Assembly (NCBI RefSeq): GCF_003721565.1
Contig: NZ_RJJE01000011.1
Coordinates: 1 to 33,584, forward strand
DNA length: 33,584 bases
From: Rufibacter immobilis
GTDB taxonomy: Bacteria > Bacteroidota > Bacteroidia > Cytophagales > Hymenobacteraceae
Direction: 5' to 3'
Part shown: in pieces, positions 1 through 7,827 of the stretch
Position numbering within the stretch: the first letter of the stretch is position 1
Layout: the number at the start of each line of letters is the position of its first letter
The notes under the pieces: generated by a model
Database searches by the model: none
What the model was told of the DNA's origin: nothing
The model's input: only the letters and a program-made list of their open reading frames with translations
Made by a program: the position numbers and the translations under genes

Positions 1-88
1 AAAAAAAAGCCTTTTTAAGCGGAAATCAAGGTTTTTTTAATTTGGGCATCTGTACGGCTATGAAGTAAAACCCCCGTAGTTAGTAGTA
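1..88. repeat. Terminal direct repeat showing a circular replicon
   Basis: The first 88 bases are identical to bases 33497-33584. An exact overlap of both ends is the usual sign of a circular molecule written out linearly, so the unique length is 33,496 bp. The rep gene and iterons just left of the junction and parA just right of it make one continuous plasmid backbone, which supports the join. The segment also contains an iteron-like word (TTTGGGCATCTGTACGGCT, 41-59). Confidence 0.93.
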
Positions 89-461
89 GAATTACAAGAG
101 TAGGAGTATTGAATCCGTATATAATATACCTTTAGCCCTGTGCCAGGCATAAAGTAGAGCAAGCGCACTAATATTTTCTTAATAATCCTCCCTGTGATTA
201 TTATCATACTTGAGAACTCCAAAACTTAGAACTTGGAGTTAAGTCCTGCGATAGACTAAGTCTGCCAGCTAGGTAAGGTTGTTGTGTTCTAGGCTGCCTT
301 GCTCCTTTCGTGCTGAAGTAATTATCTAAGCTAGATTTCACCTTTGTTATCATTCATTGACTATTGCTAATTCTTAATATACTAAGTATTAGCTATATAT
401 TATTTATTTAATAGAATAGTTAGTGAATATAACGATGTTAGAAAAGATAGAATATTTAACA
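89..461. other. Non-coding leader between origin and parA
   Basis: No plausible gene is seen here. A small hairpin (AACTCCAA at 215-222 pairing with TTGGAGTT at 233-240, 10-nt loop) is present. From about 360 the DNA becomes very AT-rich and repeats words of the TAGAAT/TTAATAGAA kind (around 408-420, 447-455, 493-500), which could be a centromere-like site for the partition proteins. That role is inference from position only. Confidence 0.4.
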
Positions 462-501
462 TTGCTTTTTAATATAGCTGTTCTATATTTGTTAATAGAA
501 C
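462..501 (+). promoter_or_regulatory. parA promoter with overlapping inverted repeat
   Basis: TTG at 462-464 and TATATTTG at 484-491 are separated by 19 bases, a good match to the Bacteroidota -33/-7 promoter (TTG, TAnnTTTG). The ATG of parA lies 25 bases downstream. An inverted repeat, GTTCTAT (480-486) and ATAGAAC (495-501), covers the -7 box. Its position suits an operator by which the partition proteins repress their own transcription; which protein binds is not known. Confidence 0.65.
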
Positions 502-516
502 TAACAGATTCGACAT

Positions 517-1281
517 ATGACCATAATTACGGTTATGAATAATAAGGGTGGGGTGGCTAAAACGGTAACAGCTATAAACACTGCAGCCTACCTAGCAACA
601 CAAGAGACGACTAAAAGGGTATTGCTTATTGATTTTGATGCGCAGGCTAATTCTACAGGTGCCACAATTGGTGAAACTACAAATCACGTGGGTGAGTGGT
701 TAGTGGGGGAAAAACAGTACAGTGAAGTGGTGGTAAAATACATGGAAAAATTTGATGTACTGCCAGCCAAACGTGCACTAGATACTTATGCCAAAGCAAT
801 TGGTGCAGAGCAGGACTATCAGTTTATATTAAGAGAAAGAATGGAAGAAGATGGATTTGAAACTATGTATGATTATGTAGTAATTGATAATGCACCATCT
901 CTTACGACATTAGCTTACACCACCTTTATTGCTGCTACACATGTCTTAATTCCCACGGCTCCAGAGGAATTCAGTATTAGTGGTATCACTAATATTCTGC
1001 AGACTGTGGCTAATGTACGCAAACGCTACAATCCTGCTTTGAAAGTCGCTGGCATATTCTTTACTAAATATCATTCGTCTTACAGATCTCGAATTGACTC
1101 CGACATGGTAGCCGGTACACGTGAGGCATATGGAGATTTGGTCATGGAGTCCACTATAAGGAATAACGTGTCCGTCAAAGAAGCAATGGCATATAAACTT
1201 CCAATATTTACCTATGCCTCTGACTCTGCTGCTGCACAAGATTATAGAGCAATGGTACAAGAGCTGTTAACACGGTTATAA
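517..1281 (+). CDS. parA: ParA-family partition ATPase
   Basis: ParA/MinD-type ATPase of 254 aa that would drive segregation of this plasmid. The deviant Walker A motif is near the N-terminus (NNKGGVAKT, about residues 8-16, with Ala where most ParAs have Gly), followed by the A' region LLIDFDAQANST (about 36-47) and the Walker B region YDYVVIDNAPS (about 118-128). The length, without a long N-terminal DNA-binding domain, fits small type Ib ParA proteins, which pair with a small ribbon-helix-helix partner rather than a true ParB. Such a partner follows 53 bp downstream. A promoter with an overlapping inverted repeat lies just upstream. Function is confident; host range is not inferable. Confidence 0.93.
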   Translation: MTIITVMNNKGGVAKTVTAINTAAYLATQETTKRVLLIDFDAQANSTGATIGETTNHVGEWLVGEKQYSEVVVKYMEKFDVLPAKRALDTYAKAIGAEQDYQFILRERMEEDGFETMYDYVVIDNAPSLTTLAYTTFIAATHVLIPTAPEEFSISGITNILQTVANVRKRYNPALKVAGIFFTKYHSSYRSRIDSDMVAGTREAYGDLVMESTIRNNVSVKEAMAYKLPIFTYASDSAAAQDYRAMVQELLTRL

Positions 1282-1334
1282 TTTCTAACATTTATAGTTA
1301 CAATAACGTTTCTTTAAAAACTATAACCTTAGAT

Positions 1335-1694
1335 ATGGTAGAGAAAAAGAACTTTAGGAATATAGCAGTTAAAACTGCAACAAGTGGCTTTGATGCTGAG
1401 ATGATGGGTGGAGTAGGGGAAATTCCTTCAGCAGGTGCACCGGTAAGAGATCTACCAGAATCAGAGAAGCTGCAGGCAGCAGATCCTAATGAGCTTAAAC
1501 CGTTTGCTACCAGACTTCCAGTTTGGTTAATCCAGAAGATGCAACAGCACCAATATTGGAACAGAGAGAGTATTATGGACACTGTCATCAATGCTGTAGA
1601 AATGTATCTAGCCAATAACTCAGATGCAGAAAAACCGCTACCAGCTGCTGTAGCTGCAAAGAAGAAGAACAGAAAGAAGAGAATTGTGAAGTAG
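1335..1694 (+). CDS. Small ParB-like centromere-binding protein, ribbon-helix-helix type (putative)
   Basis: A 119-aa basic protein directly after parA and very probably in its operon. The segment around residues 57-90 (FATRLPVWLIQKMQQHQYWN, then RESIMDTVINAVEMYL) has the beta strand - helix - helix pattern of MetJ/Arc/CopG folds. The C-terminus is Lys/Arg-rich (KKKNRKKR) and the N-terminal 50 residues look disordered. In type Ib systems the partner binds the centromere and the par promoter and stimulates ParA. The call rests on position and fold pattern, not on a recognised family name. Confidence 0.7.
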   Translation: MVEKKNFRNIAVKTATSGFDAEMMGGVGEIPSAGAPVRDLPESEKLQAADPNELKPFATRLPVWLIQKMQQHQYWNRESIMDTVINAVEMYLANNSDAEKPLPAAVAAKKKNRKKRIVK

Positions 1695-1717
1695 AAGGAT
1701 AGGTCCTCTACGACTCT

Positions 1718-1798
1718 AAAACGTAAGTTCAACAACTGTCGCTTCCATGCAACTAAAGTTTATTCAGCCGTAGTATGGTACTGTTGGACTTACGTTTT
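1718..1798 (+). terminator. Long stem-loop after the par operon
   Basis: A 17-base arm at 1718-1734 (AAAACGTAAGTTCAACA) pairs with 1782-1798 with one G-U wobble and a 47-base loop. The right arm ends in a T-run. It begins 24 bases after the stop of the parB-like gene and is a good candidate for terminating the par transcript, though the loop is longer than in a typical intrinsic terminator. Confidence 0.5.
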
Positions 1799-1853
1799 TA
1801 TTTGTTTGCATTAAGGAGGCATTTGGGAGTTTCTCCAATTTTACAGCTCGCAA

Positions 1854-2021
1854 ATGGTTGAGCCGTGTGCGACCAGCACCAATGATTGGGTGATCTACCT
1901 CTTAGAACACACCCATAAGGAAACCGTGCTCAGATTGTAGAAGTATTTATCATACTCGGGCAATCAAGCCAAGTTCAACAGCCGCTACTGCTAGGCTAGT
2001 TAATTGCAGCTGTTTCTCGCT
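1854..2021 (+). pseudogene. Decayed GIY-YIG endonuclease fragment
   Basis: Read from 1860, the frame gives PCATSTNDWVIYLLEHTHKE, then TVLRL, a stop at 1938-1940, and then QAKFNSRYC before another stop at 1992. This follows the C-terminal half of the intact GIY-YIG protein at 31104-31424 (SVIYLREYPEKETVLRLEKH and KPKFNSRYCQANQLELF), including near-identical DNA over KFNSRYC. There are at least three in-frame stops and the N-terminal GIY-YIG motif is gone, so this is a relic on the opposite strand to the intact gene. Confidence 0.75.
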
Positions 2022-2149
2022 TAAGGGTGTTTCCATACTTCACATTAATCCTTTGGAGAGTTCTGATAGAAAGCTCCTTAGTAGCCCCTTCTTAGAAATC
2101 AGTACACGTGCTTCTAACCATTATTACTTCAAATGTTAGAACGTAATCC

Positions 2150-2178
2150 AAAGCGCCTGGGGGTTTCAGCGCTTTTTT
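2150..2178 (+). terminator. Intrinsic terminator
   Basis: AAAGCGC (2150-2156) pairs with GCGCTTT (2169-2175), followed by a run of T. This is a compact GC stem plus T-tract. No intact gene lies immediately upstream on this strand; the nearest is the GIY-YIG relic, so the terminator may have belonged to it or to its lost neighbours. Confidence 0.6.
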
Positions 2179-2680
2179 CTATTTAACATAGTAGCCGTTA
2201 TTGGCTTTACATAAGAGTGGTTATGGGCTAAGAGAATCTTTCTGGGCTTTACGCAACATCTGATATTTAGCGAAACCGGCTCATTCACTGGAACTGAAAT
2301 TGCCGGTCTTGGTATTTTACCTGGAGGAAATGGAGGCAGATTGCTTTCGGTTGCCGGTTTCGTTTATCCGACTACCGTAAGATAGGTACGCAGGAGTTGG
2401 CTTTGTACACAATACAGATAAGCATAGTAGTTTTCTATATCTGGTAGCTAGGCCAATTTAGAAATGAAAGAGGATCACAATGGTCATCACCTCGCTCATG
2501 CATAGGCGGGCAGCCCTCTTGCTCTGCCTGGCAACAGACTCTTTCCCCACTCTGATTGAAACCCTTATTCTTTTCTGAAATTGGGTACTTTGCAAAAGAA
2601 ATCTCTATAATTTTCATGGCTTTGCGAGTAAATTGAACCCACGCTAACAATATGTTAAACTTAGCTTAATCTCTGTTCTT
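2179..2680. other. Gene-free stretch upstream of the sigma factor, with a possible coding relic
   Basis: No intact gene is supported. CGAAACCGGC (2271-2280) and GCCGGTTTCG (2353-2362) form a perfect 10-base inverted repeat. The plus-strand frame 2263-2385 has no stop and reads like protein (TEIAGLGILPGGNGGRLLSV, ending VYPTTVR and stop), faintly like the Gly-rich part of surface or FISUMP-type domains. It has no start and is too short to name. Confidence 0.3.
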
Positions 2681-2688
2681 TACCTTTG
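2681..2688 (+). promoter_or_regulatory. Putative -7 box of the sigma/FecR/SusCD locus
   Basis: TACCTTTG matches the Bacteroidota -7 consensus TAnnTTTG; no good -33 TTG lies at the usual distance, so activity may need an activator or another sigma factor. Because the transcript would start around 2695, a TTG start codon at 2686 is unlikely, and the ATGs at 2713/2716 are preferred. Confidence 0.45.
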
Positions 2689-2712
2689 TGTGCAGATTTA
2701 TTGAGATTACTT

Positions 2713-3318
2713 ATGATGTTGCAGGGGTACACTGATGAAATGCTGGTAGTAGGGATACAGAACTCAGATGAAGACGCATTCACTGAACTGTACCAACGCT
2801 ACTGGCAACAGTTGTATGCCAGCGCCCTGAGGCGGATGAGCAGTGAGGATGATGCGAAAGACATCATTCAGGAACTATTTGTGAGTATCTGGACCAGGCG
2901 GACTAAAATTCCTGAAGATGCCAAAGCAGCAGAATATCTGTTTACGGCCCTGCGCTATAGAATCATCAACTACCTGCAGGCCGACCAGGTCAGGTTGAGA
3001 TATGCCAATGCGCAGCTGGCTGAGCAGGAGGTTTCTACTGCTTCATTGGCAGAGTCTGGTTTGGCGGTGCAAGAGCTAGAGATTATTATTCAGGAAGCGG
3101 TAGAAGATATGCCTGACCGTATGCAGGAAATATTTCTCTTAAGTTACCGAAAGGGCTTTACGCCCAAAGAAATTGCAGCACAACTCTCACTATCTGTTCA
3201 GACGGTGAAAAATTCCCTTTCTAACGCCCGCATCTTGCTTAGAGGCAAAGTGGCCCATCAGAATCCGGAGCAATACGCCCATCTGCTGCTACTGTTGTCG
3301 GGTGTTGTTATTTCTTAA
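2713..3318 (+). CDS. ECF RNA polymerase sigma-70 factor (Bacteroidota expansion family)
   Basis: About 201 aa from the ATG at 2713 (an open TTG start exists at 2686 but overlaps the likely promoter). Region 2 is visible as DAFTELYQRYWQQLYASA and DDAKDIIQELFVSIWTRR in the first third. Region 4, near the C-terminus, is DMPDRMQEIFLLSYRKGF followed by the helix-turn-helix PKEIAAQLSLSVQTVKNSLS. ECF factors of this kind sit with a FecR-like anti-sigma factor and a TonB-dependent receptor with an STN domain. Both follow here, so substrate binding at the outer membrane probably frees this sigma factor to transcribe the locus. Confidence 0.92.
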   Translation: MMLQGYTDEMLVVGIQNSDEDAFTELYQRYWQQLYASALRRMSSEDDAKDIIQELFVSIWTRRTKIPEDAKAAEYLFTALRYRIINYLQADQVRLRYANAQLAEQEVSTASLAESGLAVQELEIIIQEAVEDMPDRMQEIFLLSYRKGFTPKEIAAQLSLSVQTVKNSLSNARILLRGKVAHQNPEQYAHLLLLLSGVVIS

Positions 3319-3390
3319 CATAACCTTAATCTAACTCTTAGGTACGCAAGGGCAGGTTAGCTGATATATAGGTAAACACACCTATACACA

Positions 3391-4329
3391 GTGGACCTGA
3401 AACAACAGCAAGAGTTACTAAGGAAGTACCAGCAAGGAACGGCAACCCCAAAAGAAAAAGAGTGGGTAGAGAACTGGTACAATGCCTTTGATACTCTAGA
3501 ACCTGCTCCCGTAGAAAAAACCATTACCCCTGCCGACGGGAAGGTAATGCACGCAGCCATTCTGAAGAACATCAGAAAAGGAAAAGTACTGCAACTCTGG
3601 CAGAGGGTGGCAAGCGTGGCGGCTGTCCTGGTGCTCATGCTGCTGGGCGCTTACTACCAGTTCAAAAGCAATAACACGCCTCCATCTTACGCTTATCTCA
3701 CTTCCGGTAAAGGCCAGCATTTAAAAGTTATACTGCCAGATAGTTCCTCCCTATGGCTGAATGAAAACACCAAGCTTAAGTACACCCGCAACGGCTTCGG
3801 GAAAAAAAACCGCGAAATATGGATTGAGAGCGGGGAGGCTTATTTTGATGTCAAGCGCAATGAACGCCTTCCTTTCATTGTACATTCCGGACAGCTTGAG
3901 ACCAAGGTGTTAGGCACCGCCTTTAACGTTAAGAGATCTTCTCAATACCCAGAGATACAGGTGAGCGTGATTAGAGGCAAGGTGCAGGTAAGTTCTTCTG
4001 CTGCTACGTTGGCGCTGCTAACCAAAGGGAAGCAGGTAACCTATGATACGCTTAGAGCTAAGCATGAAGTAAGCAACATCAACCCAGACTATGCCACCGC
4101 CTGGCAGGTACCTGCAATCAATCTGGAAAGGGCCTCTTTCCATGAACTGGCCGAAGCTTATTACAGCCTCTACAACCTCAGGCTTTCGGCAGGGAGGAAT
4201 GAAATCAAAAACAACAGATACACCCTTACCCTAGATAAACAATTGTCAGGAGAGACAGCCCTTGAAATCATTGCCGCTATCCACCAACTAAAACACAGAA
4301 AAGAAAATGGAAAGATAGTCCTGCACTAA
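3391..4329 (+). CDS. FecR-family anti-sigma factor
   Basis: A 312-aa protein starting at GTG 3391, 72 bp after the sigma gene. A cytoplasmic N-terminal part of about 70 residues is followed by one membrane segment (VASVAAVLVLMLLGAYYQF, about residues 72-90), then a periplasmic FecR domain (SGKGQHLKVILPDSSSLWLN, GEAYFDVKRNERLPFIV, LGTAFNVK). The C-terminal part (FHELAEAYYSLYNLRLSAGR and beyond) resembles the DUF4974/STN-like tail common in Bacteroidota FecR proteins. It should hold the upstream ECF sigma factor at the membrane until signalled by the STN domain of the SusC protein encoded next. Confidence 0.92.
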   Translation: MDLKQQQELLRKYQQGTATPKEKEWVENWYNAFDTLEPAPVEKTITPADGKVMHAAILKNIRKGKVLQLWQRVASVAAVLVLMLLGAYYQFKSNNTPPSYAYLTSGKGQHLKVILPDSSSLWLNENTKLKYTRNGFGKKNREIWIESGEAYFDVKRNERLPFIVHSGQLETKVLGTAFNVKRSSQYPEIQVSVIRGKVQVSSSAATLALLTKGKQVTYDTLRAKHEVSNINPDYATAWQVPAINLERASFHELAEAYYSLYNLRLSAGRNEIKNNRYTLTLDKQLSGETALEIIAAIHQLKHRKENGKIVLH

Positions 4330-4338
4330 AGAGAAAAG

Positions 4339-4369
4339 CAACCGCTGTTACTGGTCCTAACAGCGGTTG
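4339..4369 (+). promoter_or_regulatory. Hairpin between fecR and susC
   Basis: CAACCGCTGTTA (4339-4350) pairs perfectly with TAACAGCGGTTG (4358-4369) over a 7-base loop, and a smaller hairpin (TACTGTT/AACAGTA region, about 4381-4396) follows. There is no T-run after the main stem, so it is more likely an mRNA-processing or partial-termination element separating regulator from transporter genes than a full terminator. Confidence 0.5.
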
Positions 4370-4440
4370 GAGAAAATCACTACTGTTGAAACAGTAGGCT
4401 ATTCAGTCGAAGATAATTCAACCATCTCATTAACAAAGAT

Positions 4441-7400
4441 ATGAAAAGAAGGTTACGGGCGGTCATGAAATTGCCGTCAGCATTACTCATTGCTGCTCTT
4501 TTACTTACGGAATTGCCCAACGCACCGGTGTATGCCCACGAGCTTCAGAAGAATGGCAGCATAAACCGGAGTGTGAGCATCTCCTTTCAAAAAGAAACCT
4601 TAGAATCCGCCATCCGGAAAATCAAAAAGCAAACCGGCGTTTTATTTGCCTATGATCCTGAGTCACTGCATCTGGAAAAGTTGCATGTTCCTGTTGTTTC
4701 TTTTAAAGATACTCCGCTAAGCCAAGTTTTGGAGAAGCTTCTTACCCCTAATAAAATAGGATACCATGAAGTGAACAACACCATTGTCTTACAGAAGATG
4801 GCGGGGCAGACAAAAGAGCAACAGAGGGCAGCTCAGGAGAGAAGAGTGACCGGACAGGTGACCGATGAAAAAGGTGAGGCTCTTACTGGGGTGACAGTAG
4901 TGCTGAAAGGTACCACAAGAGGAACGTCCACTGATGCTTCAGGCCGCTTTACGCTGTCCATTCCAAATGGAGCGGCAACCCTTGTTTTTTCCTACTTGGG
5001 CTTTATAACGCAGGAAATAACCAGTGCAAACGGAGAGGAAATCAACATAAGGCTGCAGGCAGATAATCAGGCATTAAGTGAAGTAGTGGTGGTTGGCTAT
5101 GGCACGCAGAAGAAGATCCATTCAACTGGTGCTCTAAGTACCTTAGAAATGAGTACCAAGGCGAATCAGCCAATTACAGACGCCAGCCAGGCCTTGCATG
5201 GAGTACCAGGTTTATGGGTAAATCAGGCGGGCTCACAGCCAGGGCAAGACGGAGCTACTATCCGGATCAGGGGCATAGGCACGCTTAACAACAGTGATCC
5301 GCTGGTGTTGTTGGATGGGATAGAATATCCTATCAGTGAAATAAACCCGAATGACATAGAAAGCATCACTGTGCTTAAAGATGCTTCAGCGGCTATTTAC
5401 GGCTCACGAGCAGCTAATGGAGTAATCTTAATCAAATCAAAAATGGGGAGGGTAGGTGAAAATAATATCACCTACAGCACCTCCTTTGGTGTTCAAAGAC
5501 CCACCAGATTACCTGATGTTTTAACGGATCCTATCCAATACATGCAGATGAGAAATCAGGCTGTTCTTAATGAAGGTAAATTAATTGGGGACTATAGCAA
5601 TGAACAAATAGAAGAATACCGCAACGGAATGGGTGCAAATCCTATTGTTTATCCTGCCTCAGATTGGTTTGATTTGGTATTAGAGGATGGTTCTATTCAG
5701 CAACACAATCTTGCCTTTAGAGGTGGTGTGGACAAGACCCAATATAATATCTCCTTAGGGTACATGGATCAGAAAGGCATCTTCATCGCGAATGATAAGG
5801 CCAATCGGTTTTCCCTGGACATGAAATTGAGCACACAGGTAACAGACAGACTGAGAGTAGGAGGAAGCGTTACCGGAAATCTACGTCAGTTTCATGAACC
5901 AGGCTATGGCGCGAGTACTGTCATGAGTGTCATCATGCGTGGCCTGCCCATCTTTACGGACACCTTAGCAGATGGTACCTATGGTAACACCTGGCTAGCC
6001 ACTCCAGGAAGAAACAACATTGAGAACCCCAGAATGGAAGTGCAGGAAGGTACTATTTTTCGCCAGAACCAGCGGTTCCTCGTGAAGCTCTTTTCTGAAT
6101 ATAAACTTCCTTTTGATCTGGTCTACAATGTGGATGTAGGATATGATAAACATGATAGGTTCAGCAAGGATTTTATTCCCCAGATGTACACCTATAACCC
6201 AAAAACAGGGGAAGAAAGAGCATTCAATGGATCGGCACCCCGGGTACGAGACTGGAGCTCAAATCACCTTAACTTAACGTTATACCACACCATGAATTGG
6301 AACCGTGAATTTAACGGGAAACACAGTTTTGCCGCCATGGTTGGCTCCAGTTATGTAGGTTTTGATAACAGAAGTTTTGATGCTTACACAGAGGGTTTCT
6401 TTGATAACCAGTTAACCGATTTAAATGCAGGGTCAACGAATCAGGTGGCCAGAGGGCAATCTTCTAAAGATAGATTACTCTCCTACTTTGGCCGGGTGAA
6501 CTATGCTTTCAGAGATAAATACCTATTGGAAATAACTTCAAGATATGATGGCTCTTCCCGTTTTGCCCCTGCTAACAGATGGAGTTATTTTCCGGCCATA
6601 TCGGCGGGGTGGAACATTCATCAGGAAAATTTTCTGCAAAACGTTCACCAGATTAGCCTATTAAAGCTAAGAACCTCATGGGGTAAGATGGGTAACCAAG
6701 CTGTTCCCTTATATAGCTATCTAAGCACGGTGAACACTGGGTCATCTTATCAATATGCCTTCGGAAACACCATTCAACCTGGGGCTGCCATCACCAATTA
6801 CAATGACCCTGATATTTCATGGGAAACTACCACTTCTTACAATGCAGGATTGGATGTGTTGTTGTGGCAAGGAAAATTTGGGGTAACAGCTGATGTATTC
6901 AAGCGCAGGACATCTGGCATTCTAAGGCCGGTTGGTATTCCTGCTCAGGTAGGTAACTTGGGAGGACCGCAAAAGAATATTGGCGTAGTGGATAATACTG
7001 GGTATGAAGTGACGCTAACCCACCGTAACACTGTTGGCAAGTTCAGCTATGACGTTTTGGCTAGCGTTAACTATGTCAAGAATGAGGTAGTTGATCTGAA
7101 CGGAGAGACAATCATCAGTGGCCGTCGCATCATAAAAGAAGGATATCCTATAGATTCATATTACCTCTTACAGGCAAATGGTTATTACCAGAATCAGGAA
7201 GAAATAGATTACAGTGCTACTGTTAGCAATGCTGTTAAACCAGGTTACATCAAGTATCGCGACATTAACCGCGATGGAAAGATAGATGGAGACGACAGGG
7301 TTATAACAGGTAAATCTATGCCTGATTATACGTTTAGCTTTGGCATAAACCTAAACTACAACAGGTTCAGTTTCAACTCTTTTTTTCAGGGAGTCAGTGG

Positions 7401-7803
7401 CATCAGTATCTACCCTACTGCTAACCTTGCTTTCCCATTCAACAATGGGGCCGGTATCACCCGTGACTGGATTGGCAACACCTGGACACCAGAAACTCCT
7501 AATGCCAGATATCCTCTGTTAACCACTGCTACAGGAGGCACTGAAAATTTCCAAAATTCCACTTTCTGGTTAAGAGATGCTTCTTACCTGCGTCTGCAGA
7601 ACATTCAACTAAGCTATTCCTTGCCAGAGCATCTGTTGGCAAAAATTAAGATCAAGAAACTGACATTATTTGTTAATGGGCAAAATCTGGTTACCTGGAC
7701 AGATTTCAAATTATGGGATCCTGAGCAGGATATCAAAGCGGATAACCTCTATGATTATCCTATGATGAAGACGCTCAGCACGGGCTTGAATGTAACGTTT
7801 TAA
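4441..7803 (+). CDS. SusC/RagA-family TonB-dependent outer-membrane receptor with STN domain
   Basis: An 1120-aa outer-membrane importer. A signal peptide (LPSALLIAALLLTELP... ending near YAHE, residue 33) is followed by a secretin/TonB short N-terminal domain (about 46-118, ISFQKETLESAIRKIKKQTG), a carboxypeptidase-regulatory-like beta domain (about 136-207, VTGQVTDEKGEALTGVTVVL), the conserved SEVVVVGYGTQKK segment (213-225), a plug domain (ITDASQALHGVPGLWV, RIRGIGTLNNSDPLVLLDGI) and a long beta barrel ending in STGLNVTF. The STN domain marks it as a signalling transporter acting with the upstream FecR/ECF pair. The SusD partner follows 24 bp downstream. Substrate cannot be read from the sequence; the downstream phosphatase suggests something phosphorylated. 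Confidence 0.95.
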   Translation: MKRRLRAVMKLPSALLIAALLLTELPNAPVYAHELQKNGSINRSVSISFQKETLESAIRKIKKQTGVLFAYDPESLHLEKLHVPVVSFKDTPLSQVLEKLLTPNKIGYHEVNNTIVLQKMAGQTKEQQRAAQERRVTGQVTDEKGEALTGVTVVLKGTTRGTSTDASGRFTLSIPNGAATLVFSYLGFITQEITSANGEEINIRLQADNQALSEVVVVGYGTQKKIHSTGALSTLEMSTKANQPITDASQALHGVPGLWVNQAGSQPGQDGATIRIRGIGTLNNSDPLVLLDGIEYPISEINPNDIESITVLKDASAAIYGSRAANGVILIKSKMGRVGENNITYSTSFGVQRPTRLPDVLTDPIQYMQMRNQAVLNEGKLIGDYSNEQIEEYRNGMGANPIVYPASDWFDLVLEDGSIQQHNLAFRGGVDKTQYNISLGYMDQKGIFIANDKANRFSLDMKLSTQVTDRLRVGGSVTGNLRQFHEPGYGASTVMSVIMRGLPIFTDTLADGTYGNTWLATPGRNNIENPRMEVQEGTIFRQNQRFLVKLFSEYKLPFDLVYNVDVGYDKHDRFSKDFIPQMYTYNPKTGEERAFNGSAPRVRDWSSNHLNLTLYHTMNWNREFNGKHSFAAMVGSSYVGFDNRSFDAYTEGFFDNQLTDLNAGSTNQVARGQSSKDRLLSYFGRVNYAFRDKYLLEITSRYDGSSRFAPANRWSYFPAISAGWNIHQENFLQNVHQISLLKLRTSWGKMGNQAVPLYSYLSTVNTGSSYQYAFGNTIQPGAAITNYNDPDISWETTTSYNAGLDVLLWQGKFGVTADVFKRRTSGILRPVGIPAQVGNLGGPQKNIGVVDNTGYEVTLTHRNTVGKFSYDVLASVNYVKNEVVDLNGETIISGRRIIKEGYPIDSYYLLQANGYYQNQEEIDYSATVSNAVKPGYIKYRDINRDGKIDGDDRVITGKSMPDYTFSFGINLNYNRFSFNSFFQGVSGISIYPTANLAFPFNNGAGITRDWIGNTWTPETPNARYPLLTTATGGTENFQNSTFWLRDASYLRLQNIQLSYSLPEHLLAKIKIKKLTLFVNGQNLVTWTDFKLWDPEQDIKADNLYDYPMMKTLSTGLNVTF

Positions 7804-7827
7804 TCAACTTCAACTTCAACTGAAAAC

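Noticed and set aside
2435..2650. Minus-strand frame of 71 codons upstream of the sigma factor
   Set aside because: No recognisable features and it ends in a region expected to hold the upstream regulatory DNA of the locus.
2686..2712. TTG start extending the sigma factor by nine residues
   Set aside because: It lies on the likely -7 box, and the ATG at 2713 gives the usual N-terminus of the family.
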